From positions 1 through 32,730 of the forward strand of contig JNEM01015074.1 of NCBI GenBank assembly GCA_000697335.1: a DNA stretch of 32,730 bases, given 5' to 3'. Made by a program: the position numbers and the translations under genes. Shown here one piece after another: positions 23,279 through 32,730 of the stretch. The notes beneath the pieces were generated by a model. The model had not been told where the DNA came from. It saw only the letters and a list, made by a program, of their open reading frames with translations, and searched no databases. Position 1 is the stretch's first letter, and each line of letters starts with the position of its first letter. The DNA comes from Conidiobolus incongruus B7586. Lineage: Eukaryota; Entomophthoromycota; Entomophthoromycetes; Entomophthorales; Conidiobolaceae.

Positions 23279-23983
23279 ATACTTCATGTCAAAAAAAGAA
23301 AACTTTAACCTACAAATACTAACTAAATATTCAATTTTAATTTTAAATTATTTCCTTTCTTTACATCAAAATTACAATTCTAATACATATTCTATTTTTT
23401 GATTTTATTTTTCTCTTTCCCATTTCATCCCATTCATCAATAATTTTATAATATTTTTTAATATTTCTATTTTTCTAATTTCTCATATCAATTTTAAAAT
23501 TCGTGAATAATTTTATAATAACGTTATTAAATTAATTTCAAGATATTTTTTTATCGCAAACCTTTAAATTAGTTTCTTTTTTTTCAATTATAATATTTTT
23601 AAAATTAAATATTAAATCAATTTTTATCAAATAATAGTTCATTATCAATCCAATCATATTATGTTCTTTTTAAAATTAAAGCATTTTCTTTTCAATTTCA
23701 AATATATATTTATTCATTAATCAAGTTTGACCAAGTGGAACCACAACAGCTATATAAATTTAAATCCTTGAAATAAATTAAAAATATGTAATAAGAATAT
23801 CCATGAAAAAAGTTTTATCATTGAAAATAATGGAAATAATTTGTAATTGTTGATTTAAGAGAGTAGATATTAAAGAATGCTATAGGAGATGCAATGTATA
23901 ATAACTACAATGATCGATAATAATATTTATTGGCTATTTATATATAAATTAATAATAATAAAACACTTTTATAATAATTATTT
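23279..23983. other. Spacer between tRNA-Leu and OLE1 copy 2
   Basis: AT-rich and non-coding. It holds the 5' flank of the tRNA and the 3' flank of OLE1 copy 2. The sequence after the OLE1 stop is unlike that after copy 1. Confidence 0.6.
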
Positions 23984-25207
23984 TTAGTCATGATGATGTT
24001 TGTTAGGAGTCTCTAGACGGCCAACTCTCATCTGCGATAGAAGGTTATTCGCCGCATTGCTATGATCATAAATCTTACCATGGAACATTTCAGAAGCATC
24101 TCTACCAATTCCAAGTTTCAAGTACTTTCTACCACCAGGATGTTCATCAAAAAAGTCTGTGACGTCGTGGATCACATCATCAACAATGATCCATTGTCTG
24201 TTGTTCACTTTAACTTCATTCAAGAACTCTTCCATAGTGTACATAGGTAATTCATCCAATGGGGTACCCCAGTTAATGGTCTTCTTTTCTTCATCAAGTT
24301 TCTTTTGCTTCATATTGATAACTCCTTTTCTTACTTCATTTTCGGGAAATACCTTAAGATCGTAAGCCAATCCAAAGAAAGCTAATAATCTGATGAACCA
24401 TTTGGTAGGGTCATATTGCCAGAATTTGATAGCATTGCGGTAATCTTGAGGGAATTGATGATGGAAATTGTGGTAACCTTCTCCCATGGTGACTAAAGCA
24501 GTGATAATGTGATCTCTGGGAGTGTGTTTATCATCAAAAGTAGTTTCTCCTAACCAATGAGCAAGACTGTTGACACAAAAAGTGGCATGATGAACAAACA
24601 TCATTCTAATAACACCGGCATAGAAGTATCCACCGACAGCATCTCCCCACAATGAAGCGACTAAAGTAGGGAAAACGAGAGACATGAAAATAGCAATCCA
24701 CAAAAAGTTCTTATGTTGCCACATGACAATAGGGTCAGCTTCCAAGTCATCAACCTCGGCATTGCCAATCAAATCACGATCTTTCTTGAAAATCATCCAG
24801 CCTAAATGTGACCACCATAAGCCTCTTTGAGCGGAGTAGGGATCTTTCATAGTATCTGTGTAGCGATGATGGACTCGATGATCTTTAGACCACCAAAGAA
24901 TGGATCCCTCGACAGCCCCTGCACCTGTAAGAGCATAGTAGAGTCTGGTAATGAATGGAGCCTTATAAGCTCTGTGGGCAAATAGTCTGTGGTAGCCACC
25001 AGTTATACCGATGCCAGTCATATAATACCAAATAATTGCCCATATCAGAGTTGGCTTCTTTAAAGGAACATATAAAATACCATATAAACTGACTAAAGGT
25101 TCTCCTAACAATAGAACGGCATGCACCCAATTGATCTGTTTATGAAGAGGAAGTTCATTAAAAGGAATTTTACCCTCTCTTTGCGATCTAGTTAAAGGTT
25201 TTGACAT
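23984..25207 (-). CDS. OLE1: Stearoyl-CoA (delta-9) desaturase with C-terminal cytochrome b5 domain, copy 2
   Basis: Same predicted ER enzyme and length (407 aa) as copy 1, with every catalytic residue kept: HRLFAH, HRVHH, NSLAH, HNFHH, b5 HPGG and the DHSNAA histidine. An in-frame ATG 45 bases further upstream (25252) exists. I choose 25207 because it matches the N-terminus of copy 1 and because the TATA box at 25259-25266 is only a few bases from the upstream ATG, so a transcript would probably start downstream of it. The 31 amino-acid differences from copy 1 lie at residues 21-204 and 330-360; residues 205-329 and 361-407 are identical. Changes cluster in membrane segments (for example G62Y, I63M, G83A, H84P), which could alter chain-length or substrate preference. 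The gene is in opposite orientation to copy 1, 20.6 kb away, with no shared flanking sequence, so the duplication is not fresh although part of the coding region is nearly unchanged. Confidence 0.96.
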   Translation of the reverse strand: MSKPLTRSQREGKIPFNELPLHKQINWVHAVLLLGEPLVSLYGILYVPLKKPTLIWAIIWYYMTGIGITGGYHRLFAHRAYKAPFITRLYYALTGAGAVEGSILWWSKDHRVHHRYTDTMKDPYSAQRGLWWSHLGWMIFKKDRDLIGNAEVDDLEADPIVMWQHKNFLWIAIFMSLVFPTLVASLWGDAVGGYFYAGVIRMMFVHHATFCVNSLAHWLGETTFDDKHTPRDHIITALVTMGEGYHNFHHQFPQDYRNAIKFWQYDPTKWFIRLLAFFGLAYDLKVFPENEVRKGVINMKQKKLDEEKKTINWGTPLDELPMYTMEEFLNEVKVNNRQWIIVDDVIHDVTDFFDEHPGGRKYLKLGIGRDASEMFHGKIYDHSNAANNLLSQMRVGRLETPNKHHHD

Positions 25208-25258
25208 GATGAATATTAGAAATATCAAGTTAAAGGGTAGATTGAGAAGCAAGCATCC

Positions 25259-25266
25259 TATTTATA
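25259..25266 (-). promoter_or_regulatory. TATA box of OLE1 copy 2
   Basis: TATAAATA on the minus strand sits about 52 bases upstream of the chosen ATG at 25207 and only 7 bases upstream of the alternative ATG at 25252. Initiation at the usual TATA-to-start distance would exclude the upstream ATG and supports the shorter protein. Confidence 0.55.
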
Positions 25267-27287
25267 CCAATTCCAAAATACCTGAATTAGTTCAGTATAT
25301 GAAATTGAAATCACAACTCACCCATTACCTCTGTACCATGTTTTAAAATGGTTTTTTATTAAACTGAGTTTTTCCTAAATTCCTTTATTAAATTTTACAT
25401 AAATTTCGGAAAAATTGTACTTTTTATTAGTGTAAATTATGGAAAAATATGTTGAATTGAAAGTCACTCCGATATTAACTTCAAATATTCATTTCAATTA
25501 ATACTAATTTAAGTCATTATTATTTAATCTAAATAAATCATATTTGATTATGATATAATAGTCTAAACTGAACTTCAATAAATATTTTAAGCTAGTTAAA
25601 TAGTCGTAAGATTCAAAAAAAAGAATATGTATTTTTAACTGGTTTGAATTACAACTTGTAACCCAATAATATCTGCATTCACACAAAATAATTGAATTAA
25701 ATTGGGCTATCAAAATTTATATTATAATTACAATACAATATTTATCAACAATGAATTGTTGAATATCATGACATATTTATATTATATTAATACAGCTTAA
25801 ATAATATTTCAAGTAGAATATCGATCTTAATTATAAATATATTTAACAATCTATAAGAATATTTAATAAACCAAAAAGCGGATTACATATAAATATAATA
25901 TAAAATCAAGGTTTTAGAATTCTTTAAATATTAAATTCATACAATTACCTCTCACTGATACATCAGATAACAGAAATTTATTAATTAGGTTTGTGAAAGT
26001 TGAAGACTTGTTGACTGGATCAATCGTGACTTTAATAAACGAGTCTGTGAAACAAACTCTCTAAGTAGTAGTTTGATAAAACTAATCACTCAGAATTAAA
26101 TTACGGATTAAAAGGAAATTGTTCAAAATTCATATATAATAATTAGAAATACATAGTAACTGTAAACCATAAAAACCTACATACGAATCAGTCATACGCA
26201 CATCTATATTTTCTGTTAGTTGAGAATTGAAAAATATTATTGACTAATATAATATTCGAGTATCAAAACAATTTGTAAATAATATTATTTTATATAAGGA
26301 TAATAATATTTATTTTCTAAATTATTTAAAATTTAATTGCATACTCTTACAATATTCATAAATAAGTTTCTTTAAAAATTATTTCAAAACAATAATTTTT
26401 TATATTTTATGAATATGTTATCATAAGAAAATCAGTAGTGCCTTTATATTAATTTATGCAAGTTAATTTCCGAAAATGCTATTGTTTATTTATTATTCAA
26501 AACAGATAAATAATTCACAATACCTATATTATATCTGAATTGATTTTTACCAATTGTTTGAATTTGGAAATTTTTACTATTGAATTCGTTGTTTGAATAA
26601 TATTTCATAAAGTTGACATCAGTATATTCTAATATTATTCATTTTAAAATTATTATGTTTATACAGTTCTCAATCTTTTTTATTTCATTGATTGAATTTT
26701 GACAAAAGATATATTTTTTGTTTAAATCAAAATATAAACTAATATTTTCAATGCTTTTTCCAATTAATGGTCGTATTAGTATATTCGAATTGATATAGCT
26801 TATTTATATAAAATATATTTACAAATAACTAAAAACTGATTATGATCTAATAACCAATTCAGATATTGAATGAAAGCACATATTTAATATTTTATACTTG
26901 ATTTAATTGATAGAAAAAATATATTTTAAAGCTTTTCTTGAATTTAGACCATGTTTTTAGAAATTAATATTTAAAAAAATATCAACAATATAAAATACAT
27001 ACTACTAAATAATGTTATTAAATAATTTGTGTAGAGAGTTCACTTTTAATCATTAAATTAATAATTATTAGCTGATACTATTCAATAGAATACTGAAAGA
27101 GGTTTTATGCAATATTTTATTTTAATTTGAGCCATAACTGTATAATTTTTTTAAATCTTCTAATATAATAAATGAAGTATATACCAATCTATTCCGTATT
27201 AAATCCACTCAAAAGAAAAAAATTACCCAAATCTAATTTGTGCAATTTTAATGCATTTATTATACATAAATATAGGTCTAAATTTAT
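25267..27287. other. AT-rich spacer upstream of OLE1 copy 2
   Basis: AT-rich DNA holding the OLE1 copy 2 promoter side. The minus-strand open frame at 25713-25504 (69 codons) is low-complexity and unlikely to be a gene. Nothing else is seen until base composition changes near 27288. Confidence 0.6.
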
Positions 27288-27615
27288 ATTGCCACGAGCC
27301 AGTAGACCCGTTCAACTTAAACAATTCAGATCATTCGAGAACCCCGTTACAGATCCACCCACAACATGACCAAAAAATGCACCCGAACTGCGGTTCAATC
27401 GGTCCACCCGACTTGCCGCCCGTATTTTGGGAAGCCACGTCAAACAACTATAAAAATTCCAACTACAACCAAGTTTTCACGTCGGTCCTTTTCCTCGGGT
27501 ACAGCCCAATAATCCAGGTTAAACGATAAATTGCCCCTTTCATATCACCTAACAGGCTCCGTCCCAGAAGACGACTATTTACTATAAAGTTATTAGACAC
27601 CTGACTTCCCAGCCA
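27288..27615. other. GC-richer island with overlapping short open frames, function unknown
   Basis: About 330 bases with sharply higher G+C than the flanks, on the NRAMP side of the spacer, 540-870 bases upstream of the NRAMP ATG. Three plus-strand frames are partly open: 27251-27529 (92 codons, with Pro/Asn-rich pieces such as GSIGPPDLPPVFWEATS), 27172-27369 (65 codons) and 27366-27512 (48 codons). The last is rich in Lys, Arg, Ser and Thr and contains KFSRRSFSSG, like a mitochondrial presequence. A possible intron 27499-27555 (57 nt, GTACAG...CTAACAG) would join that frame to GSVPEDDYLL and a stop, but the donor is poor. Two CACGTC strings (CCACGTCAAAC near 27446, TCACGTCGG near 27479) resemble bZIP/CRE sites, so a regulatory role is equally possible. 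I recognise no family. Confidence 0.4.
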
Positions 27616-28154
27616 GTGTCAATATATTAAAATGTGTTGATTTAATGCTGAATGGGTAGGTACTAGAGTTTTTGCATACTTCCTTGTCAAAATTCTTCAA
27701 TGTAAACTATTGTAAAAATTAATAGAAAAGAAACTCAGGGCAATTATCATTTTAATAATTTTAATTGATTAAAATTCAAGAAAAATTTATTTTTATTAAA
27801 ATAAAATAAAAAATTATTGAATTTAATATTTTTAAAAAATTTTTTAAATAAATATTAAAATCAAAATGAATAAATTTCTCAATTACCTGATTGGCTGTTT
27901 TAATATATTGAGAAATCATGTTGATGCTATTTTTCAGTATTTGATTTGCTAAATAACGTGGAATTTCATGTGGTAATAATATTAAAAAAAATAATAGTAA
28001 TACAACTGAATAAAGTGAGGTTTAAGATGAAGTGAAAAGATCAAAGATCACAAAATTTGAATTATGAATTTTAACTAAAAAATCACAATTGATTTGATTA
28101 TTTGGTTTAATACTAAAGTAATTCATTCCTTATTTAAGACTAGATCTATCCTTA
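27616..28154. other. Upstream region of the NRAMP gene
   Basis: Composition returns to AT-rich. No coding frame is seen. It presumably contains the NRAMP promoter and 5' UTR; no clear TATA box stands out. Confidence 0.55.
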
Positions 28155-29822
28155 ATGAACTATAATCCTAATTCCTTTAATAATTCAAGCTCTAAAATAA
28201 GAAAAAACAGCAAATTTAATCAAGAAAACTATTTCAATAATTTTAATTCTTCATCTATGAGTTTGAATGAGCCGTTGAATGCGCTTAAGCACAAGCGTTA
28301 TGATATTAACCAAAGAGTACAACAAGTGGACCCCATAGACTATGATGACTCCTTGACTGCCTTTACTTGGAGAAATTTTTGGAAGTTTTCAGGTCCTGGA
28401 TGGTTAATGTAATTTTAATTTAATACTATAAAACATACTTTAAATAATATTGATTTAGGAGTATTGCTTACCTTGATCCAGGAAATTTAGAATCTGATTT
28501 ACAAGCTTCGGCTTTATGTGGTAATAAGTAAGTATATAAACTATTTATTATTTAAAATATAATTTAATATCATATGAAAAAACAGATTGGTATGGGTTTT
28601 ATTTTGGTCCCATGTGCTTGGTTTAATTTTTCAAAATTTAGCTTCACGCTTAGGTGTAGTTACAGGAAAAGATTTGTCTCAGCATATCAGAAAACAGTAT
28701 CCTGCTGGAGTTAGGAATTTACTTTGGTTTATGACCGAAGCAGCAATTATAGGAAGTGACATACAGGAAGTCATTGGAACCGCAATAGCACTTCACATTC
28801 TCTTAGGACTTCCCTTCTGGCTTGGTGTAATAGTTACTATCATAGACACAATGACATTTTTAATGCTTCAACAGTATGGGATGAGGAAATTAGAATTATT
28901 TTTCATTTCTCTTATTTTAGTGATGGGATCTTGCTTTATTGCTGAGCTTTTTTTAACTGAAGTTGATGTCCGATCAATTGCCCTTGGATGGCTTCTGCCT
29001 ACTATCCCACCCAAAGCAATGGTTCAAACTGCTGGCATGGTTGGTGCAGTCATTATGCCTCATAACATTTACCTCCACAGTGGTCTTGTCAGTCGCCGTA
29101 ACATCAATCGTTTAGAAAGGAACGGTAATGAAGTCAAAATTGCTAACCAATTCTTTTTGGTTGAAAATGCCTCCGCTCTTTTAGTTTCATTTATAATTAA
29201 TCTTTCAATAATGGCAGTTTTTAGTCAGATTTTTTATTATAATCGAGGCCAGATTCCTTTGACAAATATAGGCTTAGCTGATGCTTCTCAAGCACTTAAT
29301 AATTCTTTGGGCTCTGCTGGTAAATATCTCTGGGCTGTTGGGTTATTAGCAGCTGGTCAATGCTCTACAATGACAGGTACCCTTGCTGGTCAGTATGTGA
29401 TGGAAGGATTTTGGAAATATTCCATGGCTCCTTGGAAACGTGTATTGCTTACTCGTAGTTTAGCTATTGTACCTAGTGTTATTACAACAATTTTAGCTGC
29501 TGATTATCTTGATGTTCTTGGTGAATATTTGAATGCTTTACAGAGTTTACAATTACCATTCGCGATCATTCCACTCCTTAAATTTACCTATGATGTCAAA
29601 TTAATGGGACATAAATATGTAAACAGTCAATCAAGTCAATTCTTTTACATGTTTATTTGCGGAATAATATTGTGTATCAATATGTTTTTGATGTATCAAT
29701 TCACTCATCAATGGGCTTTGGAATCGTATATTAGTAAGTTATTTTTCTGGACTGTTTGCTTGGGATACTTTTATTGTGTTTATAAGGTGATTAAATTGCC
29801 TCACTATAATTGGACTGATTAA
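28155..29822 (+). CDS. SMF: NRAMP-family divalent metal transporter (SMF type)
   Basis: Proton-coupled importer of Mn2+, Fe2+ and similar ions in the plasma, vacuolar or endosomal membrane. Exons 28155-28408, 28459-28527 and 28586-29822 join to 519 aa; the introns are 50 and 58 nt. After an Asn/Ser-rich cytosolic leader of about 75 residues comes [20 protein letters not shown], in which D91 and N94 are the TM1 metal ligands; the first splice junction falls inside this block. TM6 carries AVIMPHNIYLHS (A262, M265 ligands; H267, H272 conserved). EAAIIGSDIQEVIGTA and the family transport signature GQCSTMTGTLAGQYVMEGF (365-383) are intact. About eleven to twelve hydrophobic segments can be counted. 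The ligand Met at position 265 favours transition metals over Mg2+ or Al3+. The length is within the range of fungal SMF proteins (about 480-575 aa). I cannot say which SMF subgroup it belongs to. The ATG at 28155 is the first in frame after stops. Confidence 0.95.
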
Positions 29823-32730
29823 GATTCCTAATTCAGTACTGAATTTTAATGTAAATTGAATTATGCTAGTTATAGATAATAAATATTAATTTTCCAATTT
29901 AATATCATTTAAATATAATCTTTGGGGCTTTGGTGGCAGATAAAAGTTAGATTATTTAAAAAAAAGATAAAAATAAGATGTTATTTTGAAAGATATATAA
30001 AATAAAATTTAATTACTAATAAATGCAAATTATTATACAAAATCCACATAATAGTCAAGTTAAATATGATTAAATATTTAAAATTATATTTTAAGTAATC
30101 AAAATAAATCTTTAATTAGTCTGTATAAATTATATATAAACATAAATTGAAATTAATTTGGTTAGTTATTAAACCTTTATATTTTCTGTACCTTAGATAA
30201 ACCTCTTTTTAGATTTGAATAAAATTTGACTTTTTTCCCAAAAGATTTTCTAAATATAAAGATTAGCCAAAATAATTTTAAAAAGGTTTTTATAAATTAA
30301 AATATTAAAATGCTAATTAGTTAGAAAGATTGGTATATTAATATTAATATATTAACTTTAAATGATTTTTTAAGGCTATAATATTACTATTAATTTTGAA
30401 AAGTTTAATATTTTAATATTAATATATTTTTTTGTTTTTTTATCATTAAGGTTAACTTTTATTAACTTAAAATTATTAAACAAAAATAATTGAATAATAT
30501 GGAATCCTTTAGTTATATTCCTTGGTTTGGAATGATAATTAAGCTATACTACTTAGTTAAATAATATTTGCCAAATTAAAAGAATATAAATTAGAGTTAT
30601 AAACTTATAACAACATATGAATAAATTTTTGATAAAAAATCAATTATTTACCTTGATTGGTAAATATGATTTTAAATTGACTATAATAAAGAAAAATATC
30701 ATAATTAAAAAATATAATGCAATTTATTATTTAATAAAAATCTCAACACTCATTGCTATATTCTAATAATCTTAATTACTTAATTTAGCCATATTAAATC
30801 AAGTTTGATAGATATACTTAAATCTTCTTTTATATATGAAAATATTTGATTAAATAAATTAATAAAATATAAATCAAAATCCAAAAAACCATTTTTATAT
30901 TATAACCTGAGTTTGTTAAGAGACTAGTTCTCTAAATTCTTATATATATTTTCATATAATTCAATTAACTATAAATTATATGATTAATTTATACTTTTAT
31001 AGCTAAATTAATTATATAAATAGCATTGAATTATCTAATAAATAAAGTTCCTCTTTTTCTCTTAATTCTTACTATTTCTTATCTTTTTCACTATTTCTAA
31101 GATTGAGACTACATCCTGTCAATACTACAATATATTGGCATTACCTAATATAAATCTTAATATATCAGTGACTTATCCCAATTCGAAGCTTAATTAAACT
31201 TTGTTTACATTTGCACGCTATAGCCACGTTATAGTACCACGTTCCGTGTCACGCTACTCTTATATTAAGTCTTCCTTTGCATTATATTGGTATTTGCAAC
31301 CACGCTTACAAAGCTAATTATTTGATATTTAAAAAATATTTTGAAAAGTTAATAATAATTTTAGCTAAATCAACCTTATATATTGATATTTAATAAATAA
31401 AAAAATGAATATAAAGGAAAATACACTTGGTTTACTAGAATAATAATAATTATTATTATAAATAGACAATATTAAAGTATTATTCTGTATTTTAAATAAT
31501 AGGAATTTTTTGTGATTTAAAATAAATATATAATATAAATTTAATAATTTGCTTTATTATTAATAACTTTTTATTATATTTTTAATAAACTTTTAACTTC
31601 TAAATAATAGTTTTTCTATTAAAAACAAAAATTCAATATTTCACAAATCAATTAAATTTTTTTGTAAAAATTTTCTTTCTTATAAATTAGTTTTTTAATT
31701 ATATAAAATAATTATAATCACATAGGTTATAATCTAAAGAATATACTAGATATGGTAGTTTTGTCAGTTATTTTTAATTAACAAATTTTTTATAGTTTTA
31801 GATTTATATATTTTATAATATTTATTCAAAATAATAAGTTTTCTCAAATTTTAATAAAAACATCAATTAGAAATATTTTTATTTAAAAAAATAATATAAA
31901 ACTTATTATTAGTTGATTTTCCTTTAAGAACTAAATAAAAGTAGCATATATTGATAAAATTTATTATAATAATTAATATTTATTTATTAACAAAATATTT
32001 ATTTAAAAGGATTTATAAAGGAGGTTAATTTAATTTAATCTAATATTTTGATTTATGTTTTAATAAAAGATTATATATAAAAATTTCAGATTTATCAATT
32101 ATAATCATTTATTATAAAAGCTTTAGTTTCTAATAAGATTTTAGTAAATTTTATTTAATAATAACTATTCTAGCTTTGTTTAAGCTTTAGTTAAATTATA
32201 AAATACTTATTTTATATTTTTATTTATTAATTTGAATTTAAACTTTAATATATATATAATACTTATAAAACTAATATTAAAGTGTTTAGATAATTCTTTA
32301 ACTAAAATTAAAAGGTGTTTTTTAATATATTTTTTCACTCTATTAATAATTAAAAAAATAACAGTTAAAGTTAATTTTTTAGATTTTAATAGTTTTTTGA
32401 TAATTTCCCTCTTAACTTTAAAATAACTTAACTAATGATAAATAGTTGATTTAGATAATATTTCATTATTAAAAGTTGTTTATAAATTTTAAATAATTTT
32501 AAAGGATTTATAGTTAAATTTTACTAATATTAAAATAAAAAACTTTTAATAATTATTATTTAATATAAATATAATTAAATTAAATAACTAATTTTAAAAA
32601 GTTAATTTTTTAATCAAAAAAATATAATATATATATAATTTAAAAATATATAATCTTTTATCTATTTTATATATATCTAATCATTTAAAACTAATAATAT
32701 ATTTGAAAAATCATAAATTAAAAAATTCCC
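29823..32730. other. AT-rich gene-free spacer at the right end
   Basis: Almost pure A/T, especially from 31320 on, resembling the left end of the window. The open frame 32232-32426 is low-complexity Leu/Ile/Lys/Asn sequence in A/T-only codons, and I do not call it. The only compositional exception is the CACG cluster listed separately. Confidence 0.7.
31214..31304. other. CACG-rich cluster in AT desert
   Basis: Five CACG strings (31214, 31225, 31238, 31250, 31301) and one CGTG (31245) occur within about 90 bases. This is in DNA where CpG is otherwise almost absent. CACG-TTC-CGTG at 31238-31248 is a small inverted repeat, and GCTATAGC at 31217-31224 is a palindrome. There is no open frame. 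It may be a protein-binding cluster or a remnant of older, GC-richer sequence. Confidence 0.35.

Noticed and set aside
25208-25252. 15-residue N-terminal extension of OLE1 copy 2 (MLLNLPFNLIFLIFI)
   Set aside because: The upstream ATG lies 7 bases from the TATA box and so is probably not in the mRNA. Copy 1 has no equivalent.
32232-32426. 64-codon open frame near the right end
   Set aside because: A/T-only codons, low complexity, no splice or homology support.
1-32730. Mobile elements, virus-like elements and CRISPR arrays
   Set aside because: No transposase, reverse transcriptase, integrase or capsid motif, no long terminal repeats and no regularly spaced direct repeats were seen. The only long repeat is the OLE1 pair.

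Overview
This is a very AT-rich stretch of eukaryotic nuclear DNA, most likely from a fungus. The main clue is a pair of OLE1-type stearoyl-CoA desaturases that carry cytochrome b5 at the C-terminus, which is the fungal arrangement. The spliceosomal introns are short (33 can be placed by frame and homology, 46 to 63 nt each). They have GTAAGT-like donors and mostly CTAAC/CTAAT branch sites close to the acceptor. A peroxisomal uricase and long gene-poor AT spacers fit an AT-rich early-diverging fungus such as a zoopagomycete or entomophthoralean, but that placement is an inference. The uricase and desaturases need O2, which argues against anaerobic gut fungi.

Layout from left to right: an AT-only spacer (1-2139); OLE1 copy 1 (+, 2190-3413, no intron); a HEL2/ZNF598-like RING ubiquitin ligase (+, 5670-7123, 4 exons); a FIGNL1-type AAA ATPase (+, 7941-10565, 19 exons); a uricase (-, 12819-11834, 2 exons, PTS1 in the second); a long spacer; the SSU-processome protein UTP11 (+, 16151-17199, 6 exons); a less AT-rich patch without a clear gene (17690-18125); the CAAX protease STE24 (+, 19954-21451, 5 exons); tRNA-Leu(CAA) (-, 23278-23196); OLE1 copy 2 (-, 25207-23984, no intron); a GC-richer island of unknown nature (27288-27615); an NRAMP metal transporter (+, 28155-29822, 3 exons); and another AT-only spacer to the end.

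All six spliced genes close into single intact reading frames when joined at the sites given. The genes are ordinary housekeeping functions and do not form a pathway cluster: lipid desaturation, ribosome quality control, recombination/AAA remodelling, purine breakdown, ribosome biogenesis, prenyl-protein processing and metal uptake. The two OLE1 genes lie in inverted orientation about 20.6 kb apart and share a tract that looks gene-converted. I saw no transposase, reverse transcriptase, LTR, CRISPR array or rRNA. The best leads are the OLE1 conversion tract, the uricase intron that separates the peroxisomal signal from the enzyme body, the micro-exon structure of FIGNL1, the stop-free 3n intron inside the STE24 zinc motif, and the unexplained GC-richer islands.
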